Notes under the pieces: generated by a model
The model's input: only the letters and a program-made list of their open reading frames with translations
Told to the model about the DNA's origin: nothing
The model's database searches: none
In this document: in pieces, positions 9,635 to 18,259 of the stretch
Position numbering within the stretch: position 1 is the stretch's first letter
Layout: the number at the start of each line of letters is the position of its first letter
Origin: JAEUMY01 sp033764435
GTDB lineage: Bacteria; Pseudomonadota; Gammaproteobacteria; Burkholderiales; Usitatibacteraceae
Assembly (NCBI GenBank): GCA_033764435.1
Contig: JANRIX010000048.1
Location: forward strand, 72,598 to 136,597
Reading direction: 5' to 3'
Length of the DNA stretch: 64,000 bases
Program-made: the position numbers and the translations under genes

Positions 9635-11210
9635 CGTAGAGCGTCTCCAGTGAGATCGTGGCGAGTCCGCGTTCGCGGGCAAACGCTTCAGTATTGCGGC
9701 GCGCCTTGCCACGGACGAAGAACGGGATCTTCTTCAGCTCCGCTTCGGCTTCACCGTTCCAGACCGGCTCGCCCGGCTGCGGGGCAGGGGCTTCGACCAC
9801 GGCCACCGGCTCGGCGGCGACCACAGGTCGGCCATGGCCAAGGTGCGAGGCTGTTGCGTCGCCGTGAAATTCAAAGTCCTCGCGGAACATGGCAAGCAGA
9901 TGTTCTTCCAGACCCATCATCAGCGGATGGATCCAGCTGTCGAACAGGACGTTGGCGCCTTCAAAGCCCATCACCGGGCTGAACCGCGCCGGCACGTCCT
10001 GCACATGGATGGGGGAGGAGATGACGGCGCAAGGCACGCCGAGGCGCTTGGCGATGTGCCGTTCCATTTGCGTGCCGAGCACGAGGTCCGGTGCGGCGGC
10101 GCGGATGGCGTCTTCCACTTCGAGATGGTCATCGCTGATGAGCGCTTCGAGGCCCATTTTCTGCGCGGCGTCGCGCACATCGCGGGCCATTTCGCGGGCA
10201 TAGGTGCCAAGACCGACAACCTCGAAGCCGAGCTCTTCACGTGCCACACGGGCTGCGGCAACCGCGTGGGTGCCATCGGCGAAGATGAACACGCGCTTGC
10301 CGGTGAGATAGGTCGAGTCGACCGAACGCGAGTACCAGGCGAGTCGTGATGCCGAGGCACCCATGCCGGAACGTCCCGGTTGTTCGCGGTCGAGCAGCGC
10401 GGTCGCATCGAGACCGGCCAGCAGCGCCACTTCCTCGATGAAGTCGCGGGTCGCGCCGATGCCGATCGGCACGACCGACGTCATGGGCATGCCGTGGGCG
10501 CGCTTCAGCCACGAACAGGTGGTGCGCGAAATTTCCGGATAGAGATCGATATTGAAATCGGCGTCCAGCAGGGTGCGAATATTCGCAGGCGTCGCATCAA
10601 GCGGGGCCACGACATTCACATCCACGCCAAGACGGTCCAGCAGGCGACGAATTTCGGTCACGTCATCGCGACAGCGGAAACCCAGCAGCGTGGGGCCGAG
10701 GATGTTGGCGCGCGGGCGGCGGACGGGCTGTGCGGCCCGATGCGTGGCGTTGGGTTCGCGAGTCGAAGTGGCCGGGAGCAGCGCGCGGACCAGGTGATAG
10801 AACGTCTCCGACGCGCCCCAGTTTTCCTTCTTCGAATACGAGGGTAGCTCAAGCGGCACGACCGGAATCGGCAGGTTCATGCTCGCCGCCAATGCGCCGG
10901 CCTGGTCCTGGATCAGTTCCGCCGTGCAGGATTCACCGACCAGCAGCACTTCCGGCTGGTGACGCGCAAAGGCTTCCGCGACGGCGGTCTTCAGCAATTC
11001 GGCAGTGTCGCCGCCGAGATCGCGTGCCTGGAAGGTGGTGTAGGTCACGGGCGGCCGCTGGTCGCGGCGCTCGATCATGGTGAACAGCAAGTCGGCATAA
11101 GTGTCGCCTTGCGGCGCGTGCAGCACGTAGTGGACACCGCGCATGGAGGTGGCGATGCGCATGGCGCCGACATGGGGTGGTCCTTCATAGGTCCACAGGG
11201 ACAGTTGCAC
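9609..11210 (-). CDS. bchB: Light-independent protochlorophyllide reductase subunit B (BchB)
   Basis: The protein has 533 residues and starts MQLSLWTYEGPPHVGAMRIA, the highly conserved BchB N-terminus. It is followed by the cluster-Cys segment GESCTAELIQDQ and ends in the family's C-terminal tail (VPFFVRGKARRNTEAFAR-like). BchB with BchN forms the NifDK-like catalytic unit of dark-operative protochlorophyllide reductase. It is separated from bchN by three bases. A GCGAATATTCGC palindrome near the middle encodes ANIR. Confidence 0.97.
   Translation of the reverse strand: MQLSLWTYEGPPHVGAMRIATSMRGVHYVLHAPQGDTYADLLFTMIERRDQRPPVTYTTFQARDLGGDTAELLKTAVAEAFARHQPEVLLVGESCTAELIQDQAGALAASMNLPIPVVPLELPSYSKKENWGASETFYHLVRALLPATSTREPNATHRAAQPVRRPRANILGPTLLGFRCRDDVTEIRRLLDRLGVDVNVVAPLDATPANIRTLLDADFNIDLYPEISRTTCSWLKRAHGMPMTSVVPIGIGATRDFIEEVALLAGLDATALLDREQPGRSGMGASASRLAWYSRSVDSTYLTGKRVFIFADGTHAVAAARVAREELGFEVVGLGTYAREMARDVRDAAQKMGLEALISDDHLEVEDAIRAAAPDLVLGTQMERHIAKRLGVPCAVISSPIHVQDVPARFSPVMGFEGANVLFDSWIHPLMMGLEEHLLAMFREDFEFHGDATASHLGHGRPVVAAEPVAVVEAPAPQPGEPVWNGEAEAELKKIPFFVRGKARRNTEAFARERGLATISLETLYDAKAHFGR
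10575..10586. repeat. GCGAATATTCGC palindrome, site 4 (in bchB)
   Basis: Encodes ANIR in BchB. Confidence 0.9.
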
Positions 11211-11213
11211 GGA

Positions 11214-12497
11214 TCAGACCTTCAGCCTTTCTCGCCGGTCGAAGGGCCGGGCGAAGAGTTCGGCGAGGTCGCCCGCCTGATCGAAACCGTGAATCGGGGA
11301 GAACAGCAATTCGATGGACCACTTGGTGACGAAGCCTTCCGACTCCAGCGGGTTGGCCAGGCCGAGTCCGCAAACCACCAGATCCGGCTTCGCTGCACGC
11401 AGGCGATCCAGCTGGCGATCCAGATGCTGGCCTTCGCTGATCAGTGCCGTCGACGGCAGCTGGTCGAGATCGGACTGGCAGGTCTGACGGTCCAGATAGG
11501 GCGTGCCGACTTCAACCAGCTCCGCGCCACACTCCTGATGGAGAAAGCGGGCCAGGGGAATTTCCAGTTGAGAATCCGGCAGAAAGGTGACGCGCTTGGC
11601 GCTGAGCCTCGGCAGATACTTGCTCACGCTGCGGCGGGCGCGGTCGACCAGCGGGTCGATCACGCTGCGGAAGTGCGCGCGCTCCACGCCCCAGGCTTCG
11701 GCCGCCGCGGCAAACCACGCCGTGCTGCCGGTGGCGCCCAGCGGGTAGGGCGCTTCAATAAGTTGCGCACCGCGGGCGATGAGCGCGCGAGTCGTCTCGC
11801 CATTGAAGGGCTGGGCCAGCAAGAGCTGTGTATTGGGTCCGACGCCAGGCAGGTGTCGGGCGGTGCGGGCCGGCAGCCAGGTGACCGGGCCAATGCCCAG
11901 CGCTGCGAATATTCGCTTGAACTGGTCTTCGACCACATCTGGCAGGCAACCGAGGATCAGCAATTGCTTTTCTGTCGTGGTCGGCATGAAGGCAGTGAGC
12001 GACTTGAGCGCCAGATCTTCGCCTTGCGTGAACGTGGTCTCGATGCCGGAGCCGGAGTAATTCAGCACGCGCACGCGCGGCATGACGCGGGTGTTGAGCC
12101 GCTCGGCCGCCTTGGCCAGATCCAGCTTGATGACTTCCGACGGGCAGGAGCCCACGAGGAACAGCGTGGTGATTTCCGGGCGACGTTCCAGCAGCGTGGT
12201 GCAGATGCGATCCAGCTCGTCGTTCGCGTCGGACATCCCGGCCAGATCGCGGTCGGTGAGGATCGCGGTGGCAAAGCGGGGCTCGGCAAAGATCATGACG
12301 CCCGCCGCGGACTGCAAGAGATGCGCGCAGGTGCGGGAGCCGACCACCAGGAAGAACGCATCCTGCAGGCGACGATGCAGCCAGATGATGCTGGTGAGGC
12401 CGCAGAACACTTCGCGCTGGCCGCGTTCCCGCAGCGGCTTCAACGCGATGGTGGCGCGGTTCAAGGCAGCAGCTGGCGGCGCGCTGAGATCATTCAT
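11214..12497 (-). CDS. bchN: Light-independent protochlorophyllide reductase subunit N (BchN)
   Basis: The protein has 427 residues. Cluster-ligand Cys segments EVFCGLTSIIWLHRR, VGSRTCAHLLQS and VGSCPSEVIKLDL are visible, as expected of the subunit that shares a 4Fe-4S cluster with BchB. It catalyses, with BchB and BchL, reduction of the protochlorophyllide D ring. The start overlaps the bchF stop by four bases. A palindrome inside the gene encodes RIFA (FKRIFAALGIG). Confidence 0.97.
   Translation of the reverse strand: MNDLSAPPAAALNRATIALKPLRERGQREVFCGLTSIIWLHRRLQDAFFLVVGSRTCAHLLQSAAGVMIFAEPRFATAILTDRDLAGMSDANDELDRICTTLLERRPEITTLFLVGSCPSEVIKLDLAKAAERLNTRVMPRVRVLNYSGSGIETTFTQGEDLALKSLTAFMPTTTEKQLLILGCLPDVVEDQFKRIFAALGIGPVTWLPARTARHLPGVGPNTQLLLAQPFNGETTRALIARGAQLIEAPYPLGATGSTAWFAAAAEAWGVERAHFRSVIDPLVDRARRSVSKYLPRLSAKRVTFLPDSQLEIPLARFLHQECGAELVEVGTPYLDRQTCQSDLDQLPSTALISEGQHLDRQLDRLRAAKPDLVVCGLGLANPLESEGFVTKWSIELLFSPIHGFDQAGDLAELFARPFDRRERLKV
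11905..11916. repeat. GCGAATATTCGC palindrome, site 5 (in bchN)
   Basis: Encodes RIFA in BchN. Confidence 0.9.
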
Positions 12498-13006
12498 GGC
12501 GTTGCAATCCCGTGCATGCTGCGCTGGTCAAGTTCTGGCGTATCACGCGCCTGCAAGCGTGCGGCACGCAGCTTCCACAGAAACTGGCCGGCGTTGATGA
12601 CGTAGGCAAAGTAGGCGAACAGGGCCAGGATCATCTGGCCGCGGCCATCGAGTCCGCCAAACGTGAATGCGAATACATATGCGGTATGCAGCGCAATCAC
12701 GACCATGCTCACCCAGTCTTCCCAATAGAACGCCGGGGCAAAGAGGTATTGTCCAAAGACATCCTTCTCCCAGAGGGAGCCGGTGACCATGATGGTGTAG
12801 AGAAGCAGGGTCTTGACCAGCACTGACCATGCGGCGATTTCAAATCCCTGGCCGCTCATGAGGAAGCGCAGGACCAGCCCAAGGCTGATGAGGAACACGA
12901 CGAACTGAACAGGGGCGAGGATGCCCTGTACCAGCGTCCAGCGCGATTCGTTCCTGCGCTGCCGCTGCGCCTCCGTGTACAGCGGTGGCTTTGCTCCCGC
13001 TTCCAT
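12494..13006 (-). CDS. bchF: 2-vinyl bacteriochlorophyllide hydratase BchF
   Basis: The protein is a 170-residue membrane protein with three to four hydrophobic segments and the family segments LYTEAQRQRRNESRWTLVQ and AWSVLVKTLLLYTIMVTGSLWEKDVFG. BchF hydrates the C3 vinyl group of chlorophyllide a. It is the first gene of the minus-strand superoperon. An AGGAGA Shine-Dalgarno element precedes the ATG, and a promoter with two PpsR sites lies 40-110 bases upstream. Confidence 0.95.
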   Translation of the reverse strand: MEAGAKPPLYTEAQRQRRNESRWTLVQGILAPVQFVVFLISLGLVLRFLMSGQGFEIAAWSVLVKTLLLYTIMVTGSLWEKDVFGQYLFAPAFYWEDWVSMVVIALHTAYVFAFTFGGLDGRGQMILALFAYFAYVINAGQFLWKLRAARLQARDTPELDQRSMHGIATP

Positions 13007-13046
13007 CGGTTCTCCTCTTTGCAGATGACTGCATCTATTTCAGGGC

Positions 13047-13076
13047 AGTCTAGGCGCTTCGGAAGCCAACTGTCAA
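13047..13076 (-). promoter_or_regulatory. Sigma-70-like promoter of the bchF superoperon
   Basis: Read on the minus strand, TTGACA (13076-13071) is followed after 18 bases by TAGACT (13052-13047). The predicted transcription start is about 35 bases before the bchF ATG. The -35 hexamer is part of the proximal PpsR palindrome, so PpsR binding should directly block RNA polymerase. Confidence 0.6.
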
Positions 13077-13088
13077 CTTATCTAGACA
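13071..13088. promoter_or_regulatory. PpsR/CrtJ binding site, proximal
   Basis: TGTCAACTTATCTAGACA is a perfect TGTC-N10-GACA match to the known PpsR/CrtJ consensus TGT-N12-ACA. It overlaps the -35 box of the bchF promoter. Confidence 0.8.
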
Positions 13089-13097
13089 TTATTTATT

Positions 13098-13115
13098 TGT
13101 CACGAATATCGGACA
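13098..13115. promoter_or_regulatory. PpsR/CrtJ binding site, distal
   Basis: TGTCACGAATATCGGACA is a second perfect TGTC-N10-GACA site. It lies nine bases beyond the first, the tandem arrangement typical of cooperatively repressed bch promoters. Confidence 0.8.
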
Positions 13116-13403
13116 GTTTCGGGCAGGCCGTCGTTTCGGGTTTCAGGCTGCCCACATCATCGGCTGGATGCCATTTAGGTCATAACACCATGATAAGTAA
13201 TAACAATGTTCTAGACCGCCCAGGCGCCACCCAACTTTGGGGAAATCAGCCAGCGCGAAATAGATTGACAAGTAGTGTCATGCGGCAGAGGATGTGCCAG
13301 CGTCAGATGATCCTTCGCCTCTCCCGGTTTCCGATGGGCGGGACAGAGAACACCATGCCGCGTTGAGCCGGTCCCAGAACCGGGCAACATCTGAGGAGGC
13401 ATC
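13116..13403. promoter_or_regulatory. Divergent control region between bchF and ppaA
   Basis: This non-coding, relatively AT-rich stretch holds the remaining bchF upstream sequence and the ppaA leader. An inverted repeat TGACA-N5-TGTCA lies at 13266-13280 and overlaps a TTGACA hexamer (13265-13270). I see no convincing -10 box behind it. The ppaA start is preceded by GAGGAGG (13393-13399). No open frame in the stretch looks like a gene. Confidence 0.45.
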
Positions 13404-14324
13404 ATGTTTGAGTGGCGCAGGCATGTGACGTTAAAGGGCTGGGCTCGAGGCAAGCGCAGTGCCGGGAACGGTGATGCGGTGAATCAGGGCGCGGCAAGAG
13501 ACCAGGCGTCGCCGGTCGGCCGGGCATTCGCCGAAAACGCAACGCCGGATATGGTGAGGGTGCATCTGGCCTCGACCATCGAGGGCGAGATCATTCCCCG
13601 GCTGCTGTTGACCCATCAGGCTCCCTGGGGCAGGGTGGGCCCGCCGGGCAACCTGCGAAAACCCGACTCTGAAGACATCATCGATTTCTGCGCCAGCGTC
13701 CTTCGTGACGATGGCTCGGCCAGCATGTACCTGGAGTCCTGGGTACTTGACGGAGCCACCTTTGAATACATCTGCACCGAGCTTCTCGCGCCGGCCGCAC
13801 GCCACTTTGGAGACCTGTGGTTGAACGATTTGCTGGATTTCACCGATGTGACGATCGGGACGTGGCGCCTCCAGCAATTGATGCGGGATATGTCGATCGC
13901 CATACCGGCCGAGGCCGGCCTGGAAGATCCCCGCAAGCGCATCCTGCTGTCGACCACGCCTGGCGAGCAGCATTCGTTCGGTCTGTCGATGGTCGCTGAG
14001 TTTTTCCGCCGCGATGCCTGGGAAGTGACCCTGCTTGCCAAAGCCGACGAGGAATCGCTGGTACATGCCATGCGTGACGAATGGTACGCCGTGGTGGGAC
14101 TCTCCCTCAGCGCGGAGCAGCGCATCCCGGAACTGCGCAAGGCGATTGCATCCATGCGCGCAGGCGCACGTAATCGTGACATGCCAATATTCGTGGGCGG
14201 ACGTGTATTCACCGAAACGCCGGCGCTTGCCTTCGAGCTCGGGGCCGACGCGGTGGCGGTGGATGCCGAGGATGCGGTGCGCAAGGCGCGCGGCTTCCTG
14301 CGGCGGGCGAACTGGCTGAGCTGA
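13404..14324 (+). CDS. ppaA: PpaA/AerR-type cobalamin-binding photosynthesis regulator
   Basis: The protein has 306 residues. A variable N-terminus is followed by a helical part (YLESWVLDGATFEYIC...LAPAARHFGDLW) and a B12-binding-like domain with GEQHSFGLSMVAEFFRR (His at about residue 190) and GGRVFTETPALAFELGADAVAVDAEDA. AerR/PpaA proteins bind cobalamin through a His and act as light-responsive antirepressors of PpsR/CrtJ. The gene is next to ppsR and divergent from bchF, the conserved location. Which name applies (ppaA or aerR) is a convention. A strong GAGGAGG ribosome site supports the start. Confidence 0.88.
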   Translation: MFEWRRHVTLKGWARGKRSAGNGDAVNQGAARDQASPVGRAFAENATPDMVRVHLASTIEGEIIPRLLLTHQAPWGRVGPPGNLRKPDSEDIIDFCASVLRDDGSASMYLESWVLDGATFEYICTELLAPAARHFGDLWLNDLLDFTDVTIGTWRLQQLMRDMSIAIPAEAGLEDPRKRILLSTTPGEQHSFGLSMVAEFFRRDAWEVTLLAKADEESLVHAMRDEWYAVVGLSLSAEQRIPELRKAIASMRAGARNRDMPIFVGGRVFTETPALAFELGADAVAVDAEDAVRKARGFLRRANWLS

Positions 14325-14386
14325 ATGCGAAACGTCAGGCACACTCCTCTCTCAACCCTTATCCAATACCATCAACATTGAGCGGC

Positions 14387-15826
14387 ATGGAGCTCGTACA
14401 ACAATTCAAGGCACCGCGGAAGTCTCTCGGTGACATCGACGCAGAAGCCACTGCAACGCTGATCGCGGCGGCGGCCGACGTCGCACTGGTCATCGACCGG
14501 GAAGGCATCATTCGCGACGTTGCCTTCGGCAGCAATGATCTGGCGCTGGAGGGCTACAGCGAATGGCTGGGCCAGTCATGGCTCGAAACCGTGACCGTCG
14601 AGAGCCGTACCAAGATCGACATGCTCTTGCGCGAGGCTGGCAAGCAGGCCATCTCCAAGCCGAGGCAGCTGAATCATCCGTCCACGCGCGGCACGGCCGA
14701 TGTGCCGGTGTTGTATTCCGTGGTCCAGATTGGCCAGGAAGGCCGGGTGGTCGCGCTGGGACGAGACCTGCGCAAGATGGCAGCGCTGCAGCAGCGCCTG
14801 CTGGATGCGCAGCAGTCCATCGAGCGCGAGTATCAGCGCCTCCGCCAGGCCGAGACGCGCTACCGGTTGCTCTTCCATATGGCGTCGGAGGCAGTTCTCA
14901 TCCTCGACGCGGATTCGCAGAAGGTGATGGAAGCCAACCCGGCCGCCGGCAAGCTCATGGGTGCGGCGGCGCGTCAGCTCATTGGCCGCATCTTCCCGGA
15001 AGGACTCGACAAGGGCAGCGCCCAGCAGGTGCAGGGGATGCTGAACACTGTGCGGGCCGCAGGCCGTGCCGACGACATGCCGGTGCTGTCCGCGGACGGC
15101 ACGCGCGAGTACCTGATCTCGGCTTCGCTCTTCCGTCAGGACAACGCGAGCTATTTCCTGGTACGGCTGTCGGCGCTCCGCGGGGAGCCCGGTGCCGCCA
15201 CCGTGCCCAAGCTGAAGTCGAAACTGCTTGAAGTGGTCGAAATGCTGCCTGACGGCTTTGTGGTGGTGAATCCTGCCGGCGAAATTCTCACGGCGAATCG
15301 GGCATTTTTGGATTTTGTCCAGCTCACCTCCGAGGAGCAGGTGCGTGGAGAGCACCTCGAACGCTGGTTCGGCCGGGCCAATGTCGAACTGGACGTCGTC
15401 ATGAACAACCTCCGTGCGAACGGCTCCTTGCGCATGTTCCCGACGGTGTTGCGCGGAGAATTCGAATCGGTGGTCGAGGTGGAAGTTGCGGCCGTGTCCG
15501 TTCCCTCCGGCGATACACCGTGCTTTGGCTTCACGTTCCGCCCCGCCAGCAACAGCGAGTCGGCCAAGCCTGCTGGTGCACCCCACCTGCCGAAGTCGAT
15601 TGCCCAGCTTTCCGAGCTGGTCGGCAGGGTGCCGCTCAAGGATCTGGTGCAGGAAACCACGGATGTCATCGAGCGCATGTGCATCGAAGCGGCGCTTGAG
15701 CTCACGGGCGACAACCGCGCATCGGCAGCCGAGATGCTCGGGCTGAGTCGACAGAGCCTGTACGTGAAGCTTCGCCGCCACGGTCTTGGCGACCTGAATT
15801 CCGAAGGTGACACGCCCGAATCCTGA
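14387..15826 (+). CDS. ppsR: Photosynthesis gene repressor PpsR/CrtJ
   Basis: From the ATG at 14387 the protein has 479 residues. An in-frame TTG at 14378 is an alternative, and neither start has a clear Shine-Dalgarno. An N-terminal PAS-like part (residues ~20-135), a coiled linker (LQQRLLDAQQSIEREYQRLRQAE), two further PAS domains (~155-275 and ~285-395) and a Fis-type helix-turn-helix at the C-terminus (LTGDNRASAAEMLGLSRQSLYVKLRRHG) match PpsR/CrtJ. A Cys in the helix before the HTH (ERMCIEAALEL) corresponds in position to the redox-active Cys of CrtJ. The protein should repress bch genes in oxygen through the TGT-N12-ACA sites seen here. Confidence 0.93.
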   Translation: MELVQQFKAPRKSLGDIDAEATATLIAAAADVALVIDREGIIRDVAFGSNDLALEGYSEWLGQSWLETVTVESRTKIDMLLREAGKQAISKPRQLNHPSTRGTADVPVLYSVVQIGQEGRVVALGRDLRKMAALQQRLLDAQQSIEREYQRLRQAETRYRLLFHMASEAVLILDADSQKVMEANPAAGKLMGAAARQLIGRIFPEGLDKGSAQQVQGMLNTVRAAGRADDMPVLSADGTREYLISASLFRQDNASYFLVRLSALRGEPGAATVPKLKSKLLEVVEMLPDGFVVVNPAGEILTANRAFLDFVQLTSEEQVRGEHLERWFGRANVELDVVMNNLRANGSLRMFPTVLRGEFESVVEVEVAAVSVPSGDTPCFGFTFRPASNSESAKPAGAPHLPKSIAQLSELVGRVPLKDLVQETTDVIERMCIEAALELTGDNRASAAEMLGLSRQSLYVKLRRHGLGDLNSEGDTPES

Positions 15827-15908
15827 GGGAATTCAGCGGCTTCAAGCTCGCCGCAATTCTAATCCGGGATTGTTGCGCCGCAGCATCGAAAAGCAAGCGG
15901 CACAAAGA

Positions 15909-15949
15909 TGTAAATTAAAATTGACAGTAGTAGATGTCAGGCATATTGT
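15909..15949 (+). promoter_or_regulatory. bchG promoter with overlapping PpsR-type half-sites
   Basis: TTGACA (15921-15926), 17 bases, TATTGT (15944-15949) is a near-consensus sigma-70 promoter. A TGT-N12-ACA site (15909-15926) ends on the -35 box, the same geometry as at bchF. An inverted repeat TGACA-N8-TGTCA (15922-15939) lies in the spacer. The predicted transcription start falls at or beside the bchG ATG (15956), which suggests a leaderless mRNA. Confidence 0.6.
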
Positions 15950-15955
15950 CAGCGC

Positions 15956-16909
15956 ATGCCTGCCTCTCTACCGCCCGCCATAACGCAATCTGATACGCCC
16001 GCTGCTGCCAGCGCTGCGCATCAAAGACCTCAGCTCTCCGCCGTCCTCGAGCTGCTGAAGCCGATCACCTGGTTTCCGCCCATGTGGGCATTCCTGTGTG
16101 GTGCCATTTCATCGGGTCAGTCGCTGACCCGGGACTGGTTGCTGGTCATTGCGGGCATCATCCTCGCCGGGCCGCTGGTGTGCGCCATGAGTCAGGCGGT
16201 GAACGACTGGTTTGACCGCGACGTCGATGCCATCAATGAGCCGCATCGACCGATTCCGTCCGGACGCATGCCCGGGCAGTGGGGACTGTATGTCGCCTGG
16301 GCCTGGACCGTGCTTTCGCTGCTCTGGGCGGCGGCGCTGGGCCAGTGGGTGCTCGGTGCAACCGTCGTCGGACTGGCTTTTGCGTGGGCCTACAGCGCGC
16401 CGCCGCTCCGACTCAAATTGAACGGCTGGTGGGGCAACACCGCCGTCGCCGTCTGTTATGAAGGTCTGCCATGGATCACCGGGGCGGCCGTCCTTGCAGC
16501 GGGCGAGTTCCCGGCCTGGCCGCTGATCGCCGCCGCCAGCCTCTACAGCTTGGGCGCGCACGGCATCATGACCCTGAACGACTTCAAGGCCATTGAAGGT
16601 GACCGGCGAATGGGTGTTCGCTCTCTGCCGGTGCAACTGGGCGTCATGGGCGCGGCCCGGACGGCTTGGGGCGTGATGGCCGTTGCCCAATTTGCGGTGG
16701 TTGGTCTCCTGCTCTGGCTGGATCGTCCGATCCAGGCTGCGGTGGTGATGGGCCTCATCATCGGTCAGGCCGTGCTCGCGAGGCGCTTTCTTGCAGATCC
16801 GGTTGCGAAGGCGACGTGGTTCAGCGCGCTGGCCGTCGCGTTGTATGTGTCGGGAATGATGGTGACCGCGTTCGCGCTGGCGTCGCTCAATCGTGGAGGT
16901 GCGCTATGA
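15956..16909 (+). CDS. bchG: Bacteriochlorophyll synthase BchG
   Basis: This UbiA-family prenyltransferase esterifies bacteriochlorophyllide a with geranylgeranyl (or phytyl) diphosphate. It has 317 residues and eight to nine membrane segments. The prenyl-diphosphate Asp motif NDWFDRDVDAINEPHRPIPS lies at about residues 83-102, and a second motif is TLNDFKAIEGDRRMG. The ATG at 15956 has no Shine-Dalgarno, and no other start lies before the first helix. The stop overlaps the next gene by four bases (ATGA). Confidence 0.96.
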   Translation: MPASLPPAITQSDTPAAASAAHQRPQLSAVLELLKPITWFPPMWAFLCGAISSGQSLTRDWLLVIAGIILAGPLVCAMSQAVNDWFDRDVDAINEPHRPIPSGRMPGQWGLYVAWAWTVLSLLWAAALGQWVLGATVVGLAFAWAYSAPPLRLKLNGWWGNTAVAVCYEGLPWITGAAVLAAGEFPAWPLIAAASLYSLGAHGIMTLNDFKAIEGDRRMGVRSLPVQLGVMGAARTAWGVMAVAQFAVVGLLLWLDRPIQAAVVMGLIIGQAVLARRFLADPVAKATWFSALAVALYVSGMMVTAFALASLNRGGAL

Positions 16910-18258
16910 ACAACACGCTTGGCTGGGGCGGCATCGTGCGTCTGGGCTTGGTGCAGACGTCTCTCGGCGCGATTGTGGTGCTGACCACGTCGACCATGAA
17001 CCGGGTGATGGTGGTGGAACTCGCGTTGCCGGCGATGCTGCCGGGTGCGCTGGTGGCGCTGCACTATGCCGTGCAGATCCTGCGACCGCGCCTGGGTCAC
17101 GGCTCGGATGTGGGTGGGCGGCGTACGCCGTGGATCATCGGTGGCATGCTGGTGCTGGCGCTGGGCGGTATCGGTGCTGCCATGGCCACTTCGGTCATGG
17201 CGACCGACGCGATCCTGGGCACGGCGCTCGCTGTTATTGCGTTCTGTGCCATTGGTCTGGGCGTCGGCGCGGCCGGTACCTCATTGCTGGTGTTGCTGGC
17301 CAAGCGGGTGGAACCGACTCGGCGAGCGGCGGCGGCCACGATTGTCTGGGTGATGATGATCATGGGTTTCATTATCACGGCCGGCGTCGGCGGCCATTTT
17401 CTCGATCCATTCACCCCTGCACGCCTGATCCTTGTGACGAGCGTGGTGGGCGCCATCGCCGTCGTGGTGACCCTGCTTGCTGTATGGGGCGTCGAATCAG
17501 GACCGCAGACCGTTACGCAGAAACCTGATTCCGCTCCCGCCAAAACCGACTTCCGGGCCGCACTGGCAGAAGTCTGGGCCGAGCCGGAAGCTCGCCGCTT
17601 CACTGTATTCGTTTTCCTTTCGATGCTGGCGTACAGCATGCAGGACCTGATTCTTGAGCCTTATGCCGGCGCAGTCTTCGGTTTCACGCCGGGACAATCC
17701 ACGCAACTTGCCGGGGTGCAGCATGGCGGTGTGCTGGCCGGCATGATCAGCGTGGCCGTGATCGCCACCTCTGCAGGCAAGCACTGGCTGGGTTCGCTGC
17801 GCTATTGGATCGTGGCGGGCTGCATAGGCTCCGCAATGTCACTGCTGTTGCTGGCCATGGCCGGCCAGGTTGGCGCCGGCTGGCCGCTCAAGGCCACGGT
17901 GTTCGCGCTCGGCTTCACCAATGGCGCATTCGCTGCCGCCGCCATCGCCTCGATGATGGCGCTCGCGGGTGCGGGCACGCCGGGGCGCGAGGGCGTGCGC
18001 ATGGGGCTCTGGGGCGCGGCGCAGGCCATCGCCTTCGGCGCAGGCGGTTTCGTCGGCACGGTGGGATGTGATGTCGCGCGGGTCTGGATACAGCGCGAGG
18101 CCGATGCCTACGGCTTGGTTTTCACCATCGAAGCGGCCATGTTCGTGGCCGCCGCGCTACTGGCAATGCGCATGGCCCAGGGGCACATGCGCATGCCTTC
18201 ATTTACGCGAATATTCGCTGCGCAGCAGCTGGGCGCAGGACACAGCCAGGGAGACTGA
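16906..18258 (+). CDS. PucC/BCH2-family MFS protein, bchG-bchP linked
   Basis: From the ATG overlapping the bchG stop the protein has 450 residues. It has about 12 membrane segments and the PucC-family signatures GIVRLGLVQTSLGAIVVL and QILRPRLGHGSDVGGRRTPWI. Members found between bchG and bchP (called BCH2 or orf428) are thought to help pigment or light-harvesting assembly; their exact role is not settled. It differs from the lhaA product, so the cluster carries two paralogues. A palindrome near the 3' end encodes RIFA in the cytoplasmic tail. Confidence 0.88.
   Translation: MNNTLGWGGIVRLGLVQTSLGAIVVLTTSTMNRVMVVELALPAMLPGALVALHYAVQILRPRLGHGSDVGGRRTPWIIGGMLVLALGGIGAAMATSVMATDAILGTALAVIAFCAIGLGVGAAGTSLLVLLAKRVEPTRRAAAATIVWVMMIMGFIITAGVGGHFLDPFTPARLILVTSVVGAIAVVVTLLAVWGVESGPQTVTQKPDSAPAKTDFRAALAEVWAEPEARRFTVFVFLSMLAYSMQDLILEPYAGAVFGFTPGQSTQLAGVQHGGVLAGMISVAVIATSAGKHWLGSLRYWIVAGCIGSAMSLLLLAMAGQVGAGWPLKATVFALGFTNGAFAAAAIASMMALAGAGTPGREGVRMGLWGAAQAIAFGAGGFVGTVGCDVARVWIQREADAYGLVFTIEAAMFVAAALLAMRMAQGHMRMPSFTRIFAAQQLGAGHSQGD
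18207..18218. repeat. GCGAATATTCGC palindrome, site 6 (in bch2-like gene)
   Basis: Encodes RIFA in the C-terminal tail of the PucC-like protein. Confidence 0.9.
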
Positions 18259-18259
18259 G

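Noticed and set aside
7826..9982. Long plus-strand frame (about 718 codons) opposite bchH/bchB
   Set aside because: Same reason; high GC makes reverse frames stay open.
10959..12605. Long plus-strand frame (548 codons) opposite bchB/bchN
   Set aside because: Antisense shadow of conserved DPOR subunits.
13266..13280. TGACA-N5-TGTCA as a PpsR site for ppaA
   Set aside because: Half-sites are in the reverse order (ACA...TGT) and the spacing is wrong for TGT-N12-ACA; recorded only as an inverted repeat.
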